Of a DNA stretch of 64,000 nucleotides, positions 36,669-48,520 are shown piece after piece. The notes under the pieces were generated by a model. That model saw only the letters and a program-made list of their open reading frames with translations. It made no database searches and was not told where the DNA came from. The DNA is from Tetraselmis striata (lineage: Eukaryota; Chlorophyta; Chlorodendrophyceae; Chlorodendrales; Chlorodendraceae), in the NCBI GenBank assembly GCA_006384855.1, contig VCJN01000997.1, forward strand, positions 1-64,000. The letters are read 5' to 3'. The stretch's first letter is position 1. Each line of letters starts with the position of its first letter. A program made the translations under genes and the position numbers.

Positions 36669-39460
36669 CGGAGAGTAAAACCATGTGAGAGCAATGTGGG
36701 GTGTTGGAGCTCTCGAGCTTCCACGACTTGCACGAGTGGGCGGATTCCCACGTGATGCATGAGGTTGAATACCTCGATGAGGTGGAGCACGCGAGGATAC
36801 TTGTTCTCCGTGGTGGGGTCCATCGGCGTGCTGTCGATGCAGCTAGCGTATTATAGCCTTGAGCTACTTCGGAACCTTTGGAAAGTGTTAGTGTCGGGCT
36901 TGCCGCTACACATGATGACGGATGGCACAAGATATATATTTGAGTACGTGGGTGTTACTCAGTTACTCACCCTTGGAACAACAACAATCAAGAAGTCCGA
37001 TCAACCCTTCCCCCACACACAACCTCGTGAATTCGTTCGCGCCCATTGCTTTTTGTTTCGCTAAGTCGGAGAGTGCAGCAACCTTCGAGACCCTAGTCTC
37101 GAGCTTTGAGAATACTGGCGCCGACTCGTTACTCGATTTGTCCGTCGAGCCTCGTGCGATTATCAACGACAAGGGGAGCGGCGTAAGGGACTGAGGGAAC
37201 CTCTAGCTACTTTCCTCCCCAATGCAAAGGTAGTGCCACTTGTGCCCAACCTAATTGTTGATTGTTGATTCTCGTTCGTGGCTGCGAGATATTGGTCGGA
37301 CTGATTATTGTACTGCGTTTATGCTCCTTGAAAGCTTGTCAGCTGCTACGTCAACTTGAAACGCAAGGTCTTGTCTAGGGGGCAGACCGCACAACGCGAC
37401 GGCGTCGCTGAGAAGTTGCTAGATAACCACAAACGGAATTCGAGGTACTGCGCCGAAAGCATCGATACTATTCACGCGTGTAGGCATGGCTCTCGAGCAC
37501 GCGCATGCCATGGCGATCGTGCTCATGGAGGAATGCCGCCGTCGCGGATAGGCGCTTCCAGCGGGCTTCATGGGAGACGAGCACCTTGGTGACAAACTCG
37601 ATTGGCACAGCACGGGTGTGTGTGTGGGTGGGGGGGGGGGGGGGGGGGGGGGGGTTGCCTTGCCCACACGAACCCCCAAGAGAGTTGGCATATATATATA
37701 TGGACAGAGGAGTACGAGGAGTTCTCGAAGCGCCGACGGCCGACGGACACTATGCTCGAAAAAGCCTTCCCCATGCTTTTGGGGCATCATGGGGAATTTG
37801 TCAAAGGCAGAGGGGATCAGTTCAAGTTTGGACTTGACTAAACCTGTCGGGGTACAAGGACGGATCCATGAACTACGCCAACCCCGAGGACCCGAACTCA
37901 AGACTATATTTGATGGTGGATGATAGTCGTTTGGAAGAGGATGTCACTATCGCCCGCATTAAGACCTACACCGACAGCTTGGAGGGTCGTGTGCCTCGGT
38001 GCCGTACGCTCAAACATATGCGAAGGAGCATTGCGTTTATCGTAACCTAGTCAGGGTTGAGGCGACAGCAGGTCAAGGTTGTGACTGCAAGGCCTTCGCT
38101 GAGAGAAGACCGTCTGGGCACCTATACCTTTGGCGGGTTCTTCACGACACATAGGCACAACGGAGGGACGGCACCAATCAGCGCGCATCGCGAAACAGGC
38201 AGGCCCGGCCCCGCGACTACAACATTGTTCCCGCAACAAAAGGAGGGGTCTGTCATGCGCACCCGTGGACACGGCCGTCGCGTCCGTCAAAATCGAGCCG
38301 ATTCCTTCAGAAACGAGGGCCAGCAACGTGAGGCATTGCCCCGCCGAGGACGTGGCACCGCTTCCGGGCGTGGCAGAGGCAGAGGCCGTGGCAGAAGCCG
38401 TCCCCGTGGTGGTCGTTCATATGTGGTTGTTGCTGAGGACGACGGTGTTCGGGCGGAGGTTGTGCACGCAGAGGCACAGCGGCGACCTGCTAGCCACAAG
38501 AAACGTCGCCGTCGTGACTCGTGAGGACGACGCTGGCGAGCAGTTGCGGGCTACCCTTGGCATGCGCGATGGCAATAGAAGTCGGGGATTTCCATCCCGG
38601 ACAGAGGCGGACTTACGCACGGCGGTGGAAACTCTTGCAGTTGACCACAATCGGGGACCGAACCGCCCCAACAAGAGTGCCCGCGTTCTTGGTGACATAG
38701 TGGAAAAAATACATGTGGCCGTGGCCGTGGACGTGGACGTGGACGCGCGGACGTGGACGCGCCACCCGTGACCGCCTCCATGATCTTCCTCGCTCGGCCC
38801 CGGTACCCCGCCGTGATCAGGCGTGCCGGAGCCCGGCCAGACGCGGTCCCGATCGGCCACGGAAGCATCCGCCTCTTACTGATTCTCTTCCGGCAAAGGC
38901 CTCGACAAGGCAGCGGACAATTTCTGACACACCCACGCCGCACTCGCTACTGCGACAACGTCATCAACAAAGATGACGACGGGCGGAGGCGAAAACCCCA
39001 CTGTAAGGGCGCGAGACCCTTGTCCCCTGCCTTGATGCAAGCAGACGCAACACAACGACTGTCAAATGCGAATAAGTTTCGGCGGACCGTCACAAGTTTC
39101 TGGGGCTGCGGGCACGTTACAAGGTCCGCCGGGTACATACACCCGCAGGCGTCGTAGAGCATCTGGCAGGAACCCTCGCACCACCCAATGGCGATCGGAT
39201 ACCGAAGACGACGAAGCATTGCCGACGGGTTTCAACGACGCGTCGTCGTTCTCTGACAGCGATAGGGCTCCAGTCGAGGTCACAGAATTGGATCGAGCAC
39301 TAGCGGATACCTTGTCGCACTTGCGACATGCGTATACTACCCAACTTGATTGCACCGTGCGACGCGCAATCACACTTCGTCCATGTATTGTTGATCAAGT
39401 TTGCCACTATGCCGCAATCAAGCGGCCCACCTTGTTGAGGCGCGTTGCCGTGGCTCTGGT
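36669..39460. mobile_element. Decayed transposase-like region (possibly Mutator-like), low confidence
   Basis: Around 37060-37260 the plus strand encodes VEPRAIINDKGSGVRD and, one frame over, LREPLATFLPNAKVVPL, which resembles the stretch around the second catalytic Asp of MULE-type transposases. Downstream fragments (EEYEEFSKRRRPTDTMLEKA, 37700-37760) and an Arg/Gly-rich open frame (38250-38520) may belong to the same element. A minus-strand fragment (NKYPRVLHLIEVFNLMHHVG, ~36720-36820) may be a second one. All pieces are interrupted. A 25-nt poly-G run lies at 37630-37654. No terminal inverted repeats were identified, so boundaries are rough and the class is an inference. Confidence 0.3.
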
Positions 39461-39540
39461 ATAGCAGTAGCGCGTGCGCTCACTGAAAAACACACCCGTC
39501 CAAAAACAATCCGTGAACTAGGATATGCCCTATACGGTTT

Positions 39541-40770
39541 ACGGCGCCACACCTCTTCACGGTACCAAGCGGGGTACCAAGCACTCATCCGGTTGAGGTG
39601 CGGCATATCGGAGCGTGTTTGCCTCGTCGAGTATATGCTTGCCCATATGCGCGCCCCCTTTATGCGCTTTACCCCCTTTGCCGCGCCCCCGCCTCCGGTA
39701 TGGAGGTTATGTGCTTGGGCCTCATAGCCATGGGCGCAGTTTGGGTTGTGGCGGCAAACTGCGGAAGGAAGCCAAGAATTCATCCGGGCGAACCGCGCCT
39801 TGTGCTGCGTTTGTTTGGTCTGCTTGTTTGCTTACGGTTTACCCGATGCCGTGCTTTGACCACCTAGGATTAGCTGCAAGCAGGTCTATGGGCCACATGC
39901 CGCACGACACCAAGCTGTCATTCGGACGAGCCTCGGCATGTAGCATCGAGTTTGCCTTGTTCGATACACGCTTGTAGATCTTAAGATACACGCCCGTTTG
40001 AGGCGCCCTATGCTAACTACGGATCCGGTGTAGTCCGTGCCGTGATTACAAATACACTACTCCCAAAACAAATACAGCTCTTGCATTACCGCTAAAAGGT
40101 ATGTGGGCCACCCCGTTGCACGGCACCAGGCACTCATCCGGACAAGATTCGGCGTGTTGCATCGTGTTTGCCTTGTCCGATACATGCTTATCCATATGCG
40201 CGCCCGCTCAAGGCGCCATGTGACGGCTACGTGTAGCCCGTGCAGTGCTTGGGCCATATAGGCAAGGCCGCTATTAGGTTTATGTGCCACCCCGCCGCAC
40301 AACACCAAGCGGTCATCCGGCAGACGAGCCTCGGCATGCTGCGTCGTGTTTGCATGTTCCAATACATGCGTTCCATATACGCGCCCGCTTGAGGCGCCAG
40401 ATAACGGATCCGGTGTAGCCCGTGCCGTTATATAAAATACACTATTCCAAAAACAAATACTGCACTTGCATTCCCGCCGAAAGGTATGTGCGCCACTCCG
40501 CCGTACGGCACGACGCACTTATCAAGACGAGATATTTCATGTTGCATCGTGGTTGCCTTGTCCGATACATGCTTCGCCCCATGCGCCGCGCGCGAGGCGC
40601 CATGTAATGTCTCCAGTGTAGCATGTGCCGTGCTGTGTAGACTACATAGGTACGGCCGCTATAAGATTTATGGGCCATCCCCACCTCACGGCACCAAGCA
40701 CTCATCCGGACGAGGTACTGCACGTTGCATCGTATTGGCCTTGTCCGATATATAATATAGTATGCGGTAT
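39541..40770. repeat. Degenerate tandem satellite 1, ~190-bp unit
   Basis: At least five units begin near 39887, 40097, 40278, 40480 and 40668 (spacing 181-210 bp), with a more diverged one near 39541. Each has a start like GGT.TATG.GCCAC.CCG, then CGGCACCAAGC..TCATCCGG, then a TGCATCGTGTTTGCCTTGTC block and GATACATGCTT, and most end with GCGCCCGCTTGAGGCGCCA. Units differ by roughly 15-30 percent by eye, so the array is old. No coding capacity. Confidence 0.8.
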
Positions 40771-41253
40771 ATAATACTATACTACTATGTTGATATATCA
40801 GTGAGCAATCAAGACAAACTGTAAGTAAATAACGGCCCTCGTCGCGTCGTCCAGCGTGAGCAAACAACTGATACATTAGCAAACAACAACTGCTCGAGTG
40901 ACATCAAGTGTTATTCGTCGATCTAATGTTATGAGATATGTGTAGTAGTAGAGCGCAGACAGTGTAATAATGCTATACAAGTATATAGACGCGGTAATTT
41001 CTACCTTGAATCAGTAAAATGATTATTTTTCAGCAACACCTTCATTTATCAACAGCAATTGGCCAATCAGTACTGTGCCGCCTAGAAATGTTTATCGAGC
41101 GATCAATAACTTATTGCATGCTGCTGGATTATGGCGTCTGTATTAATGTGGCGCACTGGTAAACTAATAGAAATAACAGCTTCACCAAGAAGTAGTTAGT
41201 GGGCAAGCATCACAAGTCTATGACTGATGTGCATCTTGCATTGACAGCAATAC
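40771..41253. other. AT-rich spacer between the two satellites
   Basis: About 480 bp of AT-rich DNA with no gene or repeat that I recognise. Confidence 0.4.
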
Positions 41254-42343
41254 GTGTATATACTACTTGCAGCCGGCTTAGGGTGGGTCCGTGGAGGGGT
41301 GCTGGCTTGCTGCATACGCCCCACCCTTCCGAGGCTGCTGCGGCCGGGACGGTATCGCTCCGGAACCACGCCCGCCGAAAGCATGAAACCGATGCCGCGC
41401 CGTGTGCTACTGCGCGTCGACACTTTGCAGGCGCACGCCGGCTTCTTAGACATGATTCTTGTAAGGGAAGTGGACGGATGGGTAGTGGAGCGGCATGACA
41501 CGTTGCGTTTAATGTGCCGTCGCGGACGACTCAGCGACTCGCGGTCCCGCGGTCTTCCATCTGTCCGAGTGTCCGACTTTTCGCGGTGCAGGTATCGCTC
41601 CGAAACCACCACAGAACTATTGACGCCGCCTTATTGGCTTCTTACGCGTGCCGTCGACGCGGCGCAAGGCGGCTTCTCTGCCGGGACAGCATGTAGCGGG
41701 GTTGTGGCTACATGCAGCCTTCTTGCAACCGGCTTGCCGGGGTCGGTGCGTGAAGTAGCGCGACGCGATTGATGAGTCGTTGCATGCGCCGCGGCCTCCG
41801 AGTTTGCGCGGTGTCGTTTTGCTCCGAAACCATGCCAGCCGAAACCGATACCGCGACGTGTGCGTGTCGACGGCTGGACATGACGCACGGATGAAGCTGC
41901 TCGGCCCCAGATGACAGTTTGTCGTTAGATAAGGCGGTAGATGGGTTAGCGGAACGGCTTGATGCGTCGCGATCTTAGGACCGAGTCGTTTCCGACTTTC
42001 GTCCGGCGGTGCCGGTATCGCTCCAAAACCACCCCGGGCGCCTGCGCCGCCTTGTGCATTACGACGCGACGCACGGCCGCTAACCGGCGCCGGGGACAAC
42101 TAACCGGCGCCGGGGCCGCGAACTCGGCGCCGGGACATCTACAGAGCGCATCGGAGTTGTGGCTAGTCTGTACAACATATAGTCTACTTGCATCCGGCTT
42201 GGGATCGGTGGATCGTCGTAGCGCGGTGCGACGCGCGCGGTTGTTGCATCCATTGCTGCACATGGCGCGGCTTGGAGAGTCTCCGGCGAGCCGGGCCTCG
42301 CTCCGAAACCAGGCCCACCGAAAGCGATGCCTCGCCGTGCGCG

Positions 42344-43654
42344 TTTGAGTCGACACGACAGTAGGTTGCTACTCGGACGAGATACTTGCTGTCGGTGGAG
42401 TGGGCGGGAGGGGTGGCAGATGCATTAAAACCCGTTGCGACGCGGACGACCCGGCGACCCGCCGCTTTCCGACTGTCCTAGTTCCGCGTGTCGCTCCGAA
42501 ACCAGAATAGCCGAAACCGACGCCGCACCACATCCGTGATAACCCACGCGGCCACCGCAACACAGTTATAGATCTAGACACTTGCAAGTAGCGGGGTATG
42601 CGGAGGGGAGCGACCAGTTACGTCGCGAACAACCCGGCGACTCGCTGTCTTCTGACTTTCTGAGCGAGTTTCCCCGCGGCCGACATCGCTCGAGTACCAC
42701 CTCTGAAACCATGGCTTCGCGCGCCTTGCAACTGTTGACGCGGCGCACAGCGGCTGCTCGGCCGGGACAGTATGCAATGGGGCTGTGGCTACGCGTAGGC
42801 TACTTGCAGCCGGCTCAGGATGCGTGGAGCGGGGCAGGGCGGGGCGGCGCGGCGCGACGCGGTTGCTCTGCGGCCTGCCGAGTCCCCGGCGGGCCGATAT
42901 CGCTCCGAAACCAGGCAAGCCGAAACCACTGCCGCGCCGTGTGCGTGTCGACGCGACGCACGGCGGCTGCTCGACCGGGATAGTGCGCGTTTGAGTCGAC
43001 ACGACAGTAGGTTGCTACTCGGACGAGATACTTGCTGTCGGTGGAGTGGGCGGGAGGGGTGGCAGATGCATTAAAACCCGTTGCGACGCGGACGACCCGG
43101 CGACCCGCCGCTTTCCGACTGTCCTAGTTCCGCGTGTCCCGGGGGCGAAAAAAAAAGTTCCGCGTGTCGCTCCGAAACCAGAATAGCCGAAACCGACGCC
43201 GCACCTATCCGTGATAACCCACGCGGCCACCGCAACACAGTTATAGATCTAGACACTTGCAAGTAGCGGGGTATGCGGAGGGGAGCGACCAGTTGCGTCG
43301 CGAACAACCCGGCGACTCGCTATCTTCTGACTTTCTGAGCGAGTTTCCCCGCGGCCGACATCGCTCGAGTACCACCTCTGAAACCATGGCCCCGCCTTGC
43401 AACTGTTGACGCAGCGCACGGCGGCTGCTCGGCCGAGACAGTATGCAATGGGGCTGTGGCTACACGTAGGCTACTTGCAGCCGGCTCAGGATGCGTGGAG
43501 CGAGGCGGGGCGGCGCGGCGCGACGCGGTTGCTCTGCGGCCTGCCGAGTCCCCGGCGGGCCGATATCGCTCCGAAACCAGGCAAGCCGAAACCACTGCCG
43601 CGCCGTGTGCGTGTCGACGCGACGCACGGCGGCTGCTCGACCGGGATAGTGCGC
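42344..43654. repeat. Recent ~645-bp higher-order tandem duplication inside satellite 2
   Basis: 42344-42988 and 42989-43654 are nearly identical, both starting gtttgagtcgacacgacag and ending gaccgggatagtgcgc. Each copy contains about three satellite units. The copies differ by a handful of substitutions and small indels, plus a short insertion at 43138-43167 present only in the second copy. High identity against the diverged surrounding units shows a much later duplication. Confidence 0.9.
43138..43156 (+). mobile_element. Micro-insertion: last 10 nt of the LINE plus poly-A, with target-site duplication
   Basis: The insert is cccgggggcg plus nine A, identical to the 3' terminus of the LINE at 18503-20143. 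It is flanked by direct repeats of (a)gttccgcgtgt, at 43126-43137 and 43156-43167. The neighbouring tandem copy (around 42480-42492) has the uninterrupted site, i.e. the exact empty locus. The LINE end and the target share TGT at the 5' junction. Confidence 0.85.
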
Positions 43655-45288
43655 AGTAACCAAGAGCGTGTCTAGGCTGCTTTCAGGAAGCAGCTTGAGG
43701 TGGTGGAGCGTCGCGGCGCGATAGGCGGATGCGCCGCGGCCGTCCGAGCAGGCAGTTCCCGTCTTGCACCGACGCCGCAGACTCGCTCTGAGCACACGCA
43801 AGCATATCTTGAAGATATATGCCGCATGGGCGTGTCAGTACGATGCACGGCGGCAAATTGGCTAGGACAGTGTAGCTGCTGACAGGTAGCTGCCGAGAGC
43901 AGTGCCGGCGTCGCGTCACGTCGCCGGCGACAGGCCATCACAAATAAGCTCTTTTTCCGATAATTCTTTTCGAGTCGACCAGCGAAAGCCAAGCGGTATC
44001 TCACTGCTGCTGAGCCTTGCTCCGAATCACGGCACCAGCACGCTGACGCCGACCACCGGACAGTGTGGCCATTGCTCTGTGCGACACATCCAGCAAGTCA
44101 CGACACGAGTGCGCGACCTCTCTCCTACTCTATCCCTGTGCCTGACCAAACAAGACGACACGGTTGCGACCGCAATGGCATCGTCGGCGTTATATACGCT
44201 ACTGCATATATATGATACGAACGCATATGATACACTGATCCACAAAAGTCACGGCGGCAATCCGGCAAAGCACGGCTGGCTTCTGAAAGATAAGTTGTCC
44301 CCCACCCCCTCCCTCTCACCCCCAACGCCCTGACGCGCCGTCCCCGTACCCGCACATGTGGCAGGAGTAGGCGCCGCCATATGGAAGGGACCCACTTCAT
44401 TACGTCCAGGTGTGCCACTGTGGGGGTTGGGCTCTGGTGATGATGCGCGCCCGCCTCTTAACCAGTGGTCCCAACAGTACCGTCCTTACCAACAATCCGA
44501 AATTCTAAAGCGCAGGCAAGCTATCGTGGACATTGGCGCATTGCCTGGTTACCATGCAGCAGTACGGCGAAAGACATTGGTGACATTCAGGCAACATCCA
44601 GGCGCCATCAGCGGCGGGTCAACTGCTGTAGTTCCGCCGCAATTTGCCATGTTATCAAACATTGCACTGCGTGGAAGCGGAACAGGAGGAACCGCGGCCG
44701 CATCGTACCTTCTTCAAGTGCCCATGCGAGGAGAAACGGCACAACGCCATTGCGGTAGCGTTGGTAACCGTTCGTTAGTACCAGTAGTAAACGACAGGTT
44801 GGTCGACACACCGCAGCTCGCAGGTGGGGGATGGGGCCCGGGGGGGGGGGGGGGGGGCGAATTGCTGCCGACTAAACGGTGGGATTGTCCGAGCTCGGGC
44901 GGCCTCGGGTCCCCTGAATCCCCTGGAGACGGGGGGGACTATACCTGCAGGTGTCTGGTCCAAAGCCATGGCTCATGCCAAAGGTTGCTGTGCTGTTAAA
45001 CCTCTAGCCGGAACCTCCGCCGGAAGTGCCCTGATGTGCCGCCCCCTCCGCACAGCCCTGCTACAGTCGCTAAACCCCCCCCCCCCCCCCCCCTCCCTCG
45101 GCGACGCACACATAAGCATAGGGCTGGCGGTCGGGCTCAGGCGCGGTCCCAAGCTGGTTATTGGTTATATGCCTTCAAAGAGAACGGCACCCCCTGGTCG
45201 CTTATGCGCTCACGGTGGGTGCGCCTGCGGGGAGGCTAGCTGGGTGCCTTGGTATTGGGGGGCGGAGGGGGGGGGGGGGCGCTGGCCG
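43655..45288. other. Intergenic DNA without recognised genes
   Basis: Contains poly-G at about 44839-44856 and 45267-45280 and poly-C at about 45077-45093. A 213-codon plus-strand open frame at 44358-44999 has no recognisable domain and runs into a poly-G tract; I do not consider it supported. The part next to 45289 is the 3' flank of the recycling-factor gene. Confidence 0.4.
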
Positions 45289-46431
45289 CTACTGGTGGAA
45301 GCTCTTGAGCTTATGCTTGGTGATGTCTGCGATGCTGCCCACCGCGGCGTCCACCGCCGCCTGCACCTCCTTCTCCGCGCGCTTCTGGTCGTCCTTGCTG
45401 GCAAACGCGCGCTTGGCGGCCTCCATCGCCTTGTGCCGCGCGTGGCGCACACTCACCTTGGCCGCCTCCGCCGCCTTGGCCACCAGCTTCTCCAGCGCCT
45501 TCACCGTCTCCGCCGTGGGCGGCGGCACCGGCACCAGCACCTCCTGCCCCTTCCCCTCCTGCCGCGGCTCCAGCCCCAGCGGGCTCTCCCGGATCGCCTT
45601 CACCACCGCCGGCACCGCTCCCGGGTCGTACACCGACAGCGCCAGCAGCTGCGGCCCGCGCACGCTCACCGCCGCTGCCGCCTTCAGCGGCGACTTCTCG
45701 CCGTACACTTCCACCTGTGCGGCGCCCGGGTGGCACGCCTCAGCTGCAAAGGATACGCTCGCTGCTGAAAGAACCTCCGGGCGATGCAGGCTGGATCACA
45801 GCACAGTATTCAATTCCGTAGTATATATATTGAGGCGGACCTGGCGCACCCCGATCCCCACCACCAAGCCCCAGTTCCTAGCGCTGGGTGTGTAGCGGGT
45901 GTGGGAGGTGGGAGGGTGGGGAGGTGGCAGGGGGGGGGGGGGGGGGTTCAACGTTTGGCTCTGCCCGACCTGCACGAAGTCCAGCATCTCGGCCGTCGCG
46001 CGCCCGCTGCGCAAGTTGGACAGCTCGTGCTGGAAGTGATCGACGCACTTGTCCACCTCCGCCTCCAGCTCGCCCACGTCAAACTCCGCCGCCTCCGCGC
46101 CGCTGGTGTCGGCCACCGCCGCGGCCCCTCCCTTGCCCTTGCCCTTGCCCTTGTGCGCAAGCCCGCGCCGCGGCTGGCCCAGCCTCAACTCCAGCCAGGC
46201 GGCCGTCCCGCAGCCGGCGGAGGGCAGCGCGGCCGAGAGCAGGCTGCCAGGCAGAGGCGGCGGGCGAGCCAGCGCGGCGAGCCCCCGCGCGGGCGGTGCA
46301 GCGACCGCCGGGGACGAGGACGGGGCGACCGTGACGGCACCGGCGGCGAGGGATGGTGCCTGCTGGAGGCTGCTCCGCGCGGCGGTCACCTGGCGCAGAA
46401 GCGCGCGCGCGGTGCGTTCTCGGACGCCCAT
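45289..46431 (-). CDS. RRF: Ribosome recycling factor, mitochondrial type
   Basis: Two exons: 46431-45970 (154 codons) and 45714-45289 (141 codons plus TAG), phase-0 GT-AG intron with a poly-C run ~23 nt after the donor. The product of 295 residues has a ~100-residue N-terminal extension, Arg/Ala/Ser-rich and poor in acidic residues as in organelle targeting peptides. The RRF fold follows: VDKCVDHFQHELSNLRSGRA (helix 1 with the conserved Leu-Arg-x-Gly-Arg), VEVYGEKSPLKAAAAVSV, DPGAVPAVVKAIRESPLGL, VPVPPPTAETVKALEKLV and a long basic C-terminal helix. RRF splits post-termination ribosomes together with EF-G. The HKGKGKGKGG stretch before the fold and KAIRES are like mitochondrial RRF; a plastid destination is less likely but not excluded. 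The ATG at 46431 is the first in frame. Confidence 0.93.
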
Positions 46432-46826
46432 GATGGCGAACGACGACGGGCGGCGGCGAGGACGGGCGGGTCGCACCGTTGGTAAGAGGTTGTACGGGGG
46501 TGGTCGGCGGTGCGAGGCTCGGCGTTAGTTGTCGGACAGGGCTGGGGTCCGGAACACGAGTGGACGCTGCGCTGCAAACCGCCAGAGCAAAAGCCGCGAT
46601 GGGCAGCTGGCGATCAAGCGAGAGCTGCTGACGATGATGGGTTTGGTTACACGGGGTAGAGTCTGGCGAAGGCAAAGTACTACTACGGGCGGCAGGCCGG
46701 GGGCGAGCCGGCGGGGCAAAGCTCTGCAGACACCAAGTTCCAGTGTCGGCGGAGCGCGCGCTGCTGATCGTCGGGTGGGCGAAAAGGGCGGGCGCCGCAG
46801 CGGCGCCTGAAGCTGAATGGAAAAAG

Positions 46827-46930
46827 TCTCGCCAACCGGATTCGAACCAGTGACCTAGAGATATCTCTGTTCCTGGCGATGCCAGGTAGTTCACTACAGT
46901 CTCCCGCTCTACCAACTGAGCTATAGCGAG
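46827..46930 (-). tRNA. tRNA-Tyr: tRNA-Tyr (GTA) with a 31-nt intron
   Basis: Full cloverleaf on the minus strand: 7-bp acceptor (CTCGCTA / TGGCGAG), A73, D arm GCTC-AGTTGGTA-GAGC with A box, anticodon loop CTGTAGA with GTA, T arm with GGTTCGAATCC (B box). The intron occupies 46893-46863, after position 37, the canonical site that nuclear tRNA-Tyr uses. A TTTTT Pol III terminator follows within two bases of the 3' end. The exact intron border is set by the conserved position. Confidence 0.96.
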
Positions 46931-47762
46931 AATTGATGACAAATGGTGAAATTGTTATGTATATATATCGCAAAAGCAGACTCACGAGCGGCGTCGTAGT
47001 CGGCGGGGCACCCATTTTTATGCGTGCGGGATGCGCCCTGACTCACGGCTACTGATGACTGACGCGACGACGGTATTGGTGTGAATTACAAAAAGGCCGT
47101 ATCGGTAAAGTAAAGGTACTGGTGTGAATATTATATTCGCGCACACGGCGGGGGCTGTTGCAGCGGGTCTCGGCTTGCGTGCATGGTACCCTGGGCGGCA
47201 TTCTCTCTGCCGGTGTGCAGATGGCCAAGTGTGATGCGTGGGTTCGTGCCCATTCTGGGTCGTCTCATGTTACTGCTTCCACCTCGCAGTCGCTGTAGAG
47301 GACCTTTCTGATTGTCTTTTTTTGGGGTGATTTCCTGATATCGCCTTTCTGCTGCTATAGCTCATGCAACTCTATCTTATATAAAAAGGGCCAGAAAGAA
47401 ATCCACCGTTAGAGCAGTCAGTCCTAAATAAAAGACGATATCAACGGAGCGCAAGCCGCCAAATAAACAGGTACAGCCGTACAGGGTATTCGTATACTAG
47501 TAGCGACGACAGTAATCCTCATAAGGTACAAATCCTTGTACTATGAGTCTATGACCTGCACCAACATAATTCTTATTTTCTCCTCATCTATTATCCCCTG
47601 CTGAGGACCCCTCCTTACCTGCTACTTAAGGCGGGGTGTAAGCACGAGCCTACTGGTACTGGTAGGCGGGTAAGGATTAACAGTACACGTAATCCGCCAT
47701 ACCTGATGCATACAGTAGCCACGAGGTGTAGCAGCAGGCAGGACTCCGCAGCAGTAACAGGT
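46931..47762. other. Intergenic DNA without recognised genes
   Basis: AT-rich in parts, no gene seen. The block at 47328-47395 (tttcctgatatcgcctttctg...agctcatg) resembles 47878-47905, an insertion inside the LINE fragment to the right. Confidence 0.35.
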
Positions 47763-48345
47763 GGCTTTTTTCGCCTCCGAGACAGGACTGGAAACAGTGA
47801 AACCCTAGCAGCGTCTCGTCTTCGACGGCCGTTTCGGCAGCGATCCAGTTAATATGCGATCCGGTTGCCTATATGTGTGGTTTCCTGATCGCCTTTTGCA
47901 GCTAGCTCATGTAACCAAGCTAATATGGAAAGCCCTGTGTAGACGACGCTCCGTTACAGTCATCAAGCAAATTGCCGAAGCATTCTGCAAGACTAGTTGA
48001 AGGCCAATGATGGGATTTCCAACATTGTTAGATCACCGTCTATACAACACTGCCATCAAACTATCCGGGCCGGCACTGACCACGAAAGGTCTGCCCTACC
48101 AGTTTGGGCGTCGGCTTTTAGGCGGCTTGCTGTGTTGATTTTTTAGTATACATACTAGTTTTAGTGGTACAGTATAGGTGGATTTGTTACTGCCCTTTTT
48201 GTAATTCACACCAGTTTGGGCGTCGGCCCATTCGGGTCATGCGGGCTGGAGTGGGGCAAGCATTTCGGGAATGCGATACATAATGTGCAACACAAAAGGC
48301 CATGCGAGGGAGGGCCCTACGCCACAACTGGAAAATAGGAAGTAA
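47763..48345 (-). mobile_element. 5'-truncated, diverged copy of the LINE (3' region only)
   Basis: On the minus strand, 48345 to 47763 follows the LINE segment 19755-20140: CAGTTGTGGCG.CGGGCCCTCCC, TCGCA.TCCCGAAATGCTT, GGGCCGACGCCCAAAC, ACCTTTCGTGGTCAGTGCC, GAATGCTTCGGCAATTTG, AACGGCCGTCG, CCAGTCCTGTC, ending GGCGAAAAAA. It contains two extra segments, about 48112-48212 (with part of the LINE repeated on both sides) and about 47862-47935. More diverged, and so older, than the copy at 18.5-20.1 kb. Confidence 0.85.
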
Positions 48346-48520
48346 AAGTAAAAGTTCGCCCCGGGACATCGGCCGAAGCCGCCCCAGCACTTGACCTCGT
48401 GCGCCAACTGCAGTCGTAGGTCTGGCACAGCCCGTATACCATTGCCTCATTCGAACCCCGAAGGGCTAATGCATCAACCGGGTAAACCCGGGACACGCCG
48501 GGCCGATATTGCCGAAATAC
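48346..48520 (-). mobile_element. tRNA-derived SINE, copy C (no head), fused to LINE fragment
   Basis: The body matches copies A, B and D, from the TATCGGC side through GGGCTAATGCAT and CTGCAGTCGTAGG to GGCGAACTTTTACTTTTAC. It abuts the LINE fragment at 48345 in the same orientation with no spacer other than the A/C/T-rich SINE tail. The tRNA head is missing. Confidence 0.75.

Larger units (their letters stand above)
41254..43654. repeat. Degenerate tandem satellite 2, ~200-270-bp unit
   Basis: The motif ATCGCTCCGAAACCA followed by GCCGAAACCGATGCCGCG-like sequence recurs near 41354, 41590, 41820, 42020, 42299, 42492, 42690, 42898, 43169, 43375 and 43566, i.e. every ~200-280 bp. Many units also share TACTTGCAGCCGGCT and GTGTGCGTGTCGAC. 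The GC-rich units keep several frames open, giving spurious Arg-rich ORFs on both strands. Function unknown. Confidence 0.8.

Noticed and set aside
38250-38525. Arg/Gly-rich frame resembling an RGG RNA-binding protein
   Set aside because: Short low-complexity sequence within a decayed transposon-like region, without start context or partner exons.
41200-43660. Several 60-170-codon Arg-rich open frames
   Set aside because: They coincide with satellite 2 and repeat with the units on both strands; no start, splice or domain evidence.
44358-44999. 213-codon plus-strand open frame
   Set aside because: No recognisable domain, low-complexity end running into a poly-G tract, no supporting splice structure.
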